This document shows, piece by piece, positions 33,447-39,682 of a DNA stretch of 39,682 nt. Where the stretch lies: assembly GCA_946486465.1 (NCBI GenBank), contig CAMLTY010000007.1, positions 1-39,682 of the forward strand, in the 5' to 3' direction. The stretch's first letter is position 1, and each line of letters opens with the position of its first letter. The position numbers were made by a program, and so were the translations under genes. Source of the stretch: an uncultured Mycoplasmatota bacterium (GTDB lineage Bacteria > Bacillota_I > Bacilli_A > RF39 > UBA660). The notes under the pieces are model-generated. The model saw only the letters and a program-made list of their open reading frames with translations. It was not told where the DNA came from and searched no databases.

Positions 33447-34946
33447 ATGAAAAAAATATTATTATTCTTAACTCTAAGTTTTATTTATTTAATAAGTTCT
33501 ACAACTATTGTAAATGCAAGTACGGATTCTTTCTATGAAGCAGAATATATTGATAATATCTATATGGTTAGATATGATAAAACTACCAAAACTAAATATT
33601 ATCAAAAAGCAAGAGTATATCGAAGAACAAGTGATGGAAAACTTGCATACTGTTTACAACCTTTCACTAAGTTTAATCCTAATAATAACTCTTATGAAAC
33701 AGTATCATCCTTACCAGACATTAATAATGAAACACTAGAAAGATTAAGAGATATTATAGGATTTGGTTATGGATATAGTGGACATTCAAACGATTTAAAA
33801 TGGTATGCAGTTACCCAATTAATGATATGGCAAGCAGTGGAACCTAATAATGAGTTTTATTTCACAGATACCTTAAATGGAAATAAAATAACAACTTATG
33901 ATGATGAAATTAATATTATTAATAGCACTATAAATAGCAGTTATATCATGCCAAGCTTTAATAATCAAACATTTTACGGAATAGTAGGAAAACCATTAAC
34001 TTTTAAAGATACTAATGATATTGTAAAATTTTTTGCAAGACCAAATAATGATGTTGATATAAATAACAACCTAGTTACAGTTACTAAAAAGACCCCAGGT
34101 TGTTATGAAGAAACATTTACAAGATATCATAATTATAGTAGTTCTATTCTATTTTACTATAATCCAAATAGTCAACATCTAGCAACCATAGGAAATCCTA
34201 ATAATAGAGTAGCAAAAGTAAGATATTGTTTTAATGAATTAAAATTAAATATTAAAAAGGTTGATAAAGATACAGGAACAACAGATAGTATTGGTGAAGC
34301 ATCTCTAAAAGATACAGTTTTTACTCTATATAATAAGAACATGGAAAAAATCACAGATATATCTTTAGATGAAAATATGGAAGCCTCTTTATCAAGCAAT
34401 GATTTTGATTTAGATTATGGTACTTATTATCTAAAAGAAACTAAGACAGGAACAGGATATCTTCCTAATGATAAAGTATATGAAATAAACTTTACAGGTG
34501 ATAATCCTACAGTAGATTTAACTATTGAAAATAAAGTTATTGAAAAAGAAGTAACTATTAAAAAGTTATATGGAGATGGTTTACTAATGCAAACAGAACC
34601 TAATATTACTTTTGAAATCTATGACAAAGATAATAATCTAGTTAAAAGTATCACCACAGATCAAAATGGGCTTGCAGAGATTACTCTTCCTTATGGTCAT
34701 TATAAAATAGTACAATCTAACACTACCGAAGGTTATACTAAAATAGAACCATTTGAAATATTTATTAATGATATAGATAAAGATTATTATTACACAATAA
34801 ATGATTATAAAGAAAAAGATAAAGAAGAAGTACCTAAAGAAACAATTTCTATAGAAGTACCAAATACAAGTACTGAAGATAACAACTACCACTTATTTAG
34901 TTTAATATTACCTACATACTTAATTGTTAAGAAAAAGTTTAGTTAG
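33447..34946 (+). CDS. Cell-wall adhesin with thioester and CnaB domains
   Basis: 499 aa from the ATG at 33447 (AAAGGAGG 7 nt upstream; longer frames to 33348 have no site). Signal peptide 1-24 (ILLFLTLSFIYLISSTTIVNA). The thioester domain has the Cys in LAYCLQPF (Cys69) and the Gln in AVTQLMIWQAV (Gln124), the pair that forms the reactive internal thioester of TQXA-type adhesins. Two CnaB-like beta domains follow (LNIKKVDKDTG...YYLKETKTGTGY and VTIKKLYGDG...ITLPYGHYKIVQ). The C-terminus has VPNTS (471-475), a hydrophobic stretch and KKKFS: a sorting signal of the LPxTG type. It is linked to the sortase gene by a 23-nt overlap. Confidence 0.9.
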   Translation: MKKILLFLTLSFIYLISSTTIVNASTDSFYEAEYIDNIYMVRYDKTTKTKYYQKARVYRRTSDGKLAYCLQPFTKFNPNNNSYETVSSLPDINNETLERLRDIIGFGYGYSGHSNDLKWYAVTQLMIWQAVEPNNEFYFTDTLNGNKITTYDDEINIINSTINSSYIMPSFNNQTFYGIVGKPLTFKDTNDIVKFFARPNNDVDINNNLVTVTKKTPGCYEETFTRYHNYSSSILFYYNPNSQHLATIGNPNNRVAKVRYCFNELKLNIKKVDKDTGTTDSIGEASLKDTVFTLYNKNMEKITDISLDENMEASLSSNDFDLDYGTYYLKETKTGTGYLPNDKVYEINFTGDNPTVDLTIENKVIEKEVTIKKLYGDGLLMQTEPNITFEIYDKDNNLVKSITTDQNGLAEITLPYGHYKIVQSNTTEGYTKIEPFEIFINDIDKDYYYTINDYKEKDKEEVPKETISIEVPNTSTEDNNYHLFSLILPTYLIVKKKFS

Positions 34947-35466
34947 TATCTTACTACTAACAGTATACTTAGGTAGTTGTCTATTAATATATAATAGTGA
35001 AAAAGATATTAAAAGTATTAGTACTGCAAACTTAGAAAGAAATACTAATACTAGTTATATTAGTACAGTAAATAAAGATGCAAATGATGAAATAATTGGC
35101 ACTTTAACAATAGATAAATTAAACTTATCTAAAAAAATCTATAATATTAACAGTTCTCATAATAATGTAGAAGAAAATGTTACTATATTAAATGATGATA
35201 TGAATCTAATAGTCTTAGCAGCTCATTCTGGTCCTGGATATATCGCTTTCTTCAATGATTTAGATAAACTAGAATTAAATGATACTGTTAATTTAACCTA
35301 TAATAATAAGAAACTAGTATACAAAGTAACTAACATAGAAGAACAACCTAAAGATGGAACTATAGAAATAAATAAAACTGACAAACAAAGATTAATACTA
35401 ACTACTTGTAGTAAAAAAGATAAAACAAAACAGTTAGTAGTAATAACAAAAAAAATAGATGCCTAA
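34924..35466 (+). CDS. Sortase
   Basis: 180 aa. One N-terminal signal anchor (about 5-22) is followed by the sortase beta-barrel with catalytic His101 in LAAHSGPG and Cys162 in LILTTCSKKD. The Arg that normally follows the Cys (as in R-L-V-V) is Gln170 (KQLVV), with Lys169 before it, so the triad is unusual. The class looks like D/E by size. The start is TTG at 34924, the first codon after an in-frame stop, with no clear ribosome site; translation is probably coupled to the adhesin gene. It should attach the adjacent VPNTS protein to the wall. Confidence 0.85.
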   Translation: MLRKSLVSILLLTVYLGSCLLIYNSEKDIKSISTANLERNTNTSYISTVNKDANDEIIGTLTIDKLNLSKKIYNINSSHNNVEENVTILNDDMNLIVLAAHSGPGYIAFFNDLDKLELNDTVNLTYNNKKLVYKVTNIEEQPKDGTIEINKTDKQRLILTTCSKKDKTKQLVVITKKIDA

Positions 35467-35480
35467 GCACCTATTTTTTT
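35448..35480. terminator. Bidirectional terminator between the sortase and clpB genes
   Basis: AAAAAAATAG and CTATTTTTTT pair over about 10 bp, with a TGC-CTAA-GCA tip beyond one A/C mismatch; the sortase stop lies in the loop. Confidence 0.85.
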
Positions 35481-37570
35481 ATTACTAACTGATTATCTTT
35501 AACATCAAAAGTAACAGTTTCTCCATACTTAATAGTACCTTTAACAAGTTCATGAGCAAGTAAACTCTCAACAGTTTTACTAACTTCACGTTTCAAAGGT
35601 CTAGCCCCATAATTAACATCATATCCTTCTTCAACTAAATAATCTTTAGCTTTGTCTGTTAATTTAATATGAATATCATTCATAGATAGACGGTTCTCTA
35701 TATCAGATATAATCTTATCAAGAATTTGATAGATTACATCTTTAGTAAGAGGTTTAAAGACAATAATCTCATCTACACGGTTAATAAATTCAGGTCTAAA
35801 GTGACTTCTTACTTCATCCATTACTTTACTAGTATCTCCATCTAATATATATTCACTACCAAGGTTAGATGTCATAATGATAATAGTGTTTTTAAAGTCA
35901 ACTGTTCTACCATTAGAATCGGTTATTCTACCGTCATCTAATATTTGAAGTAAAAGATTTAATACTTCAGGATGAGCTTTCTCTATCTCATCAAATAAAA
36001 CGATACTATATGGATTACGTCTAACTGCCTCAGTTAACTGTCCCCCTTCTTCATAACCAACATAACCTGGAGGAGAACCAATTAAACATGATACACTAAA
36101 CTTCTCCATATATTCACTCATATCAATACGAACCATATGTTTCTCATCATCAAAAAGTTCATAAGCAAGAGTTCTTGCTACTTCTGTTTTACCAACTCCA
36201 GTAGGTCCTAAAAAGATGAATGAACCAATAGGTCTATTAGGGTCTTTAATACCACTACGTGACTTAATTATCGCTTCACTAACTAAATGCAAGGCTTCAT
36301 CTTGACCCATAACACGTTTTTTCATACTATTCTCAAGATTAAGAAGTTTCTCTTTCTCACTACTAACTAACTTACTTAAAGGGATATTAGTCATCTTAGA
36401 AATAACACCAGCGATATCTTCTTCTGTAACATTATCACTTAAAAGTTTCATTTTATCTTTATTTTTTAACTCTTCAAGTTCTTTCTCTAACTTAGGAATA
36501 GTACCATGTTGAAGTTTAGCAGCCTTTTCTAAGTCATACTTATTTTCAGCTTGCTCTAACTCAAAACGAGCCTTCTCAATCTCTTTCTTCTTAGATTGTA
36601 TTTTATCATTAAGACTTTTCTCTTCTTCCCACGCCTCTTTATATTCCTTCTCTTTAGCTTTCAACTCTCCTAACTCTTTATCTATCTCATCTTTACGTTT
36701 CATAGATAACTGGTCTTTCTCTTTCTTAATCGCTTGTCTTTCAATTTCAAGTCTCATAATCTTACGAGTTAAAGAATCAAGTGCATTAGGAACAGAGTCC
36801 ATTTGTACACGAATAGTAGCACATGCTTCATCTACTAAATCTATCGCTTTATCAGGTAAATATCTATCAGTAATATAACGATTAGAAAGTGTTGCCGCTG
36901 CCACTAAAGCTTTATCATGAATAGTAACTCCATGATGTATTTCAAACTTTTCTTTAAGACCACGTAATATTGTAATAGTATCTTCTACACTAGGTTCTTT
37001 AACAATAATCTTTTGAAAACGTCTCTCTAAAGCCCCATCTTTCTCAATATACTTACGATATTCATTTAAAGTAGTAGCACCTATTACATGAATCTCCCCA
37101 CGAGCAAGCATTGGTTTTAAGATATTAGATGTATCCATCGCTCCCTCTGTATTACCAGTACCTACAATCATATGAATCTCATCAATAAACATAATAATAG
37201 AACCTTCGGATTTTTTAATTTCATTTAATACTTTCTTAAGTCTCTCTTCAAACTCACCACGGTATTTAGCACCTGCAACTAAACTTGCCATATCAAGTTC
37301 CCATATAGTTTTATTTTTAAGACTAGCAGGAACATCTCCACGTTCTATACGAAGAGCAAGTCCTTCAACAATAGCAGTTTTACCAACACCAGGTTCACCA
37401 ATTAAAACAGGGTTATTCTTAGTACGACGAGAAAGTACCCTTGTTATACTACGGATCTCTTCATCACGACCAATAACAGGATCAATCTTACCTGCTTTAA
37501 CCGCTTCATTTATATTACGACCATATTTTTCTAAAACATTCTCATTTTCTTCATTTGGATTTTGATACAT
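35471..37570 (-). CDS. clpB: ATP-dependent chaperone ClpB, N-domain-less form
   Basis: 699 aa. Two AAA+ modules: first Walker [15 protein letters not shown], Walker [14 protein letters not shown] and arginine finger region GALERRFQ; then a coiled-coil middle domain (about 260-390); then second Walker [15 protein letters not shown], Walker [12 protein letters not shown], and the pore loop [13 protein letters not shown]. The usual 150-residue N domain is absent (ClpB is about 860 aa), as in mollicutes and the ClpB short form. With DnaK it dissolves aggregates. The M domain and lack of a ClpP-binding IGF loop argue for ClpB over ClpC. ATG after GGAGAGAT. Regulated by CIRCE/HrcA. Confidence 0.96.
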   Translation of the reverse strand: MYQNPNEENENVLEKYGRNINEAVKAGKIDPVIGRDEEIRSITRVLSRRTKNNPVLIGEPGVGKTAIVEGLALRIERGDVPASLKNKTIWELDMASLVAGAKYRGEFEERLKKVLNEIKKSEGSIIMFIDEIHMIVGTGNTEGAMDTSNILKPMLARGEIHVIGATTLNEYRKYIEKDGALERRFQKIIVKEPSVEDTITILRGLKEKFEIHHGVTIHDKALVAAATLSNRYITDRYLPDKAIDLVDEACATIRVQMDSVPNALDSLTRKIMRLEIERQAIKKEKDQLSMKRKDEIDKELGELKAKEKEYKEAWEEEKSLNDKIQSKKKEIEKARFELEQAENKYDLEKAAKLQHGTIPKLEKELEELKNKDKMKLLSDNVTEEDIAGVISKMTNIPLSKLVSSEKEKLLNLENSMKKRVMGQDEALHLVSEAIIKSRSGIKDPNRPIGSFIFLGPTGVGKTEVARTLAYELFDDEKHMVRIDMSEYMEKFSVSCLIGSPPGYVGYEEGGQLTEAVRRNPYSIVLFDEIEKAHPEVLNLLLQILDDGRITDSNGRTVDFKNTIIIMTSNLGSEYILDGDTSKVMDEVRSHFRPEFINRVDEIIVFKPLTKDVIYQILDKIISDIENRLSMNDIHIKLTDKAKDYLVEEGYDVNYGARPLKREVSKTVESLLAHELVKGTIKYGETVTFDVKDNQLVIKK

Positions 37571-37599
37571 AATACATCTCTCCTTTCTAACACATACAT

Positions 37600-37628
37600 A
37601 TTATATAATAAACATTAGCACTTGTCAA
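37600..37628 (-). promoter_or_regulatory. Sigma-A promoter of clpB
   Basis: On the minus strand TTGACA, 17 nt, TATAAT. The -35 and most of the spacer lie inside the CIRCE element. Confidence 0.92.
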
Positions 37629-37641
37629 GTAAGAGTGCTAA
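37615..37641. promoter_or_regulatory. CIRCE operator (HrcA site)
   Basis: TTAGCACTT-N9-GAGTGCTAA, one mismatch from the consensus TTAGCACTC-N9-GAGTGCTAA. It overlaps the clpB promoter, so HrcA should repress clpB in the absence of heat stress. Confidence 0.95.
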
Positions 37642-37646
37642 TATTT

Positions 37647-37687
37647 AATAAAAATATAATCCAGTATATTTTTCATACCAGATTATA
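37647..37687 (-). terminator. Strong hairpin downstream of the lectin-fold surface gene
   Basis: On the minus strand TATAATCTGGTATG-AAAAA-TATACTGGATTATA, a 14-bp stem (three G-T pairs), followed by TTTTTATT. A good intrinsic terminator, 36 nt after the stop codon of the gene at 37723. The same position is where diversity-generating retroelement target genes carry an inverted repeat. Confidence 0.85.
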
Positions 37688-37722
37688 CTTATAAAGCTCA
37701 TTGAAATCTCAAATAGATAATA

Positions 37723-39570
37723 TTACAGGCTAGGACTCATCACAAGACGGAACGAGTTGCAGTTGCCATAGGCAACGCTAGAACCAGTGCCAGCGACACT
37801 TTGGAACACACCTGCGCCATTAACAAAAAAGGTACCACCATGCAATATCCAAGGGTTTGTATCATTTGTCATTGACTGAGAATCTCCATACCATCCAGTT
37901 GTTTCTGATAAAGCGTGTGATAAACATTCCCCTCCATTACATGCATTACTTACTGTACTTCCTGTGTACTTATTATAATATTTTGTATCTAATGTCAATG
38001 GACTACTAAACCCACTACTTCCTATCATATCGTTATAATTTCCCATTACATATTCCCAAGATCCTCCTGACATATCATAGATTCCGTAGATTGTTCCTGA
38101 TGTACTTGCTCCTACTCCTTTTCCTGATACACCACTCTCATCTCTTGTATTATCATCATATGTATATAGACACCCATAATTTTCACCAATACTTGTACTT
38201 GGCGCTCCACTACTACATCCTGTTATATAACTATCTGATTTATTTTGATATATTTCTTTATTAGCACCTAAAAAATTTACATTACCTAATTTCCCGTAAG
38301 CACTTTGTGATAAGTAAGCAACTGCCGCCCATTCATCGTTTTTCATAGTGTGTGAATTCATACTTGTACTAAATCCATACCTATTACCTTCACTACTAAC
38401 TTTAAGCCCTACATTATAAATATTACTTACATTTATATTTCTCCAACTACTTACATTTGGTTTTATAATTGGATCAAGAGTTGTATTATTTATACTACTC
38501 TGTTCTGTATTACTTGTCTCAAACTTTCCTACCCATATACCAGAAAGTTCTTGATCACCAAAGGTAAAAGCATCAGGTGTATACCAATTCTTTGGTTCTT
38601 CCGTATTCAAGTATCTTGCCGTTCCTTTTTCATTTACCTCAGGTCCAACAAATTTTACATCTATTTCACCTGGTAATTCTTTAGTTGGCTCCGTATTCAA
38701 ATATACACCTCTTTTACCATAATAATTTGTTCCATCTCCTGCAATTGTATAAGAATATCTTGGTATCCATACCCACATAGTTTCAATATCATCCATATTT
38801 ACAACTGTTCCAACTGGAGCATTTAAATAACTATCTCTTGTATCAGCACTTACAGTAACAGCATTTGCCCATATTCCTCTACCATAATTGTACCAACCAT
38901 TATCTTTATCTGTTTTTACCCAGTTATAACCGTCATGTTTTACGGCTATCATATTACTATCCATTTCAGGTTCATTTACTTCTTCATTATCTTGAATAAA
39001 AGTATCCTCTGCAACTTGTTGAGTTGCAAATACTTTCAACTTATCTAAAAATACTTTACCCATAACATCATTACCAGCATTTATATTAAGCCAAACTCTT
39101 AATTCACAATCTATATTCTCACTAGCTTTAATTACTCCATGATATATTACAGGAGATTCTGATAACGTTCCAGTGTAAGCTTTATCTCCTACTTTTACCT
39201 CATATCTTATATCTTTACTATCTAATAACTGACAAGGACTACCATCTGTTGTTTGACATGAACTAATTAAATCTTCATCATCTACAAGTGATAGTGAATA
39301 ATATAAATCTATTTTACTTTTATTTTTCAATGTAAATTTATAAGGACTACTAGCTTTCCCATCATCATCATAAGTAGGTATAGCATTAACTAACTTTATA
39401 CCTTCACTAGCACTTTCATCTAGCTCTAAATCAATAGTATCTACTAAAATATTAACATTTTTATTTCCTTGGAATGAAGTAGTTAACCAAGCATAAGATA
39501 ACCCTATTAATAATGCTATTAATATTAGTAGTACAATAACTATTATTATATTCTTTCTTTTATTCTTCAC
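37723..39570 (-). CDS. Anchored surface protein with TasA-like and FGE/C-type-lectin-fold domains; candidate DGR target
   Basis: 615 aa from the GTG at 39570 (AAGGAG 9 nt upstream; the ATG at 39588 overlaps that site). A signal anchor (about 8-30, ending LSYAWL) and a TasA/camelysin-like beta domain (ILVDTIDLELDESASEG, FTLKNKSKIDLYYSLSL) resemble the gene at 20288. A middle section with WVWIPRYSYTI and a C-terminal formylglycine-generating-enzyme/lectin fold follow (IYGIYDMSGGSWEYVMGNY, then WILHGGTFFVNGAGVFQ... and SFRLVMSP). The last 42 codons shift to GC-rich NNC codons. The protein faces outside; its tip is probably a binding surface. Confidence 0.85.
   Translation of the reverse strand: MKNKRKNIIIVIVLLILIALLIGLSYAWLTTSFQGNKNVNILVDTIDLELDESASEGIKLVNAIPTYDDDGKASSPYKFTLKNKSKIDLYYSLSLVDDEDLISSCQTTDGSPCQLLDSKDIRYEVKVGDKAYTGTLSESPVIYHGVIKASENIDCELRVWLNINAGNDVMGKVFLDKLKVFATQQVAEDTFIQDNEEVNEPEMDSNMIAVKHDGYNWVKTDKDNGWYNYGRGIWANAVTVSADTRDSYLNAPVGTVVNMDDIETMWVWIPRYSYTIAGDGTNYYGKRGVYLNTEPTKELPGEIDVKFVGPEVNEKGTARYLNTEEPKNWYTPDAFTFGDQELSGIWVGKFETSNTEQSSINNTTLDPIIKPNVSSWRNINVSNIYNVGLKVSSEGNRYGFSTSMNSHTMKNDEWAAVAYLSQSAYGKLGNVNFLGANKEIYQNKSDSYITGCSSGAPSTSIGENYGCLYTYDDNTRDESGVSGKGVGASTSGTIYGIYDMSGGSWEYVMGNYNDMIGSSGFSSPLTLDTKYYNKYTGSTVSNACNGGECLSHALSETTGWYGDSQSMTNDTNPWILHGGTFFVNGAGVFQSVAGTGSSVAYGNCNSFRLVMSPSL
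37726..37851 (-). other. Candidate DGR variable region (VR)
   Basis: The final 42 codons of the surface gene (residues about 574-615). G+C is about 50% here against about 30% around it. Codons ending in C (ACC, GGC, TTC, GTC, AGC, GCC, TGC, AAC) dominate, as expected when AAC codons of a template repeat are copied with random changes at A. The segment ends in SFRLVMSP, the conserved end of lectin-fold variable regions. No template repeat copy was found in the window. Confidence 0.65.
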
Positions 39571-39634
39571 AAAATACCACTCCTTCATTACAATAGCTTT
39601 TCACTTTTTACTTTTCCATTTTTTTACATTAGAG

Positions 39635-39663
39635 TTGTTCGGAAATTAAAAATGTGGTACAAT
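39635..39663 (+). promoter_or_regulatory. Promoter reading out of the right edge
   Basis: TTGTTC, 17 nt, TACAAT with an extended TGG before the -10. It points to a gene beyond the window; no coding start is visible before the end. Confidence 0.6.
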
Positions 39664-39682
39664 TTAAGTGCTAGATATGAAA

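Noticed and set aside
34920-34950. Programmed frameshift fusing the adhesin to the sortase.
   Set aside because: The overlap has no convincing slippery site or stimulatory structure, and the adhesin ends in a complete sorting signal.
39570-39588. ATG at 39588 as the start of the lectin-fold surface protein.
   Set aside because: Its first codons (AAGGAG) are the ribosome binding site of the GTG at 39570.
1-39682. CRISPR array, tRNA, rRNA, insertion sequence or prophage genes.
   Set aside because: No regularly spaced direct repeats, tRNA cloverleaf, rRNA segments, transposase or integrase frames were seen on either strand.

Overview
The window is AT-rich (roughly 30% G+C by eye) and reads cleanly in the standard bacterial code. 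TGG encodes Trp, TGA, TAA and TAG are all used as stops, TTG and GTG starts are common, and strong GGAGG-type ribosome binding sites precede most genes. EzrA, a Firmicutes-type S4 leader, a tyrosine T-box, a CIRCE-controlled clpB, a sortase and PASTA domains point to a low-GC Gram-positive. The N-domain-less ClpB, the tail-anchored TasA-like surface proteins and the compact operons suggest a gut Bacilli lineage close to the Mollicutes/Erysipelotrichales (RF39-like), but one that has a cell wall (murI, VanY-type carboxypeptidase, sortase). This taxonomic placement is inference.

Layout. 1-2.7 kb: a MazG-like pyrophosphohydrolase converging on an ABC exporter whose leader looks like a peptide-controlled attenuator. 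2.7-8.0 kb: a zinc-ribbon/PASTA membrane protein, then a minus-strand envelope operon (EzrA, a pilin-like protein, two unknown membrane proteins, an anchored extracytoplasmic protein). 8.0-8.9 kb: rpsD behind an S4-type leader. 8.9-13.3 kb: a tyrosine T-box operon of two paralogous small acidic proteins, tyrS, a membrane-anchored propeller-like protein, a degenerate histidine-phosphatase-like protein and a HAD nucleotidase with a decayed 3' end. 13.3-17.1 kb: SDR, two degenerate ECF-type ATPases, truA, murI. 17.2-23.2 kb: a coiled-coil protein, a GH31 glycosidase, a TasA-like/DUF6273-like surface protein behind a small-ORF attenuator, and a VanY-type carboxypeptidase. 23.2-27.6 kb (plus strand): patatin, YtqA-like radical SAM, an unknown protein, a lipoprotein, and an Ig-like anchored protein. 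27.6-33.2 kb (minus): dTMP kinase, an unknown beta-rich protein, formate-THF ligase, an unannotated 51-aa protein, a zinc-ribbon HExxH protein, CorA. 33.2-35.5 kb: a thioester/CnaB adhesin and a sortase, preceded by a cluster of GAATTTT palindromes. 35.5-37.6 kb: clpB under HrcA/CIRCE control. 37.7-39.6 kb: a surface protein ending in a formylglycine-enzyme/C-type-lectin fold.

The most striking signal is at the 3' end of that last gene (about 37726-37851). The final 120 or so bases jump to about 50% G+C and are full of NNC codons (ACC, GGC, GTC, AGC, GCC, TGC, AAC, TTC) that the rest of the genome avoids, exactly at the end of a lectin-fold domain and followed by a strong hairpin. This is the signature of a variable region of a diversity-generating retroelement. 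The reverse transcriptase and template repeat are not in the window, so this would be a remote target or one whose cassette lies outside. Several other surface proteins here share the anchor type, so the neighbourhood is mainly concerned with the cell envelope and its display of proteins, interleaved with housekeeping operons.
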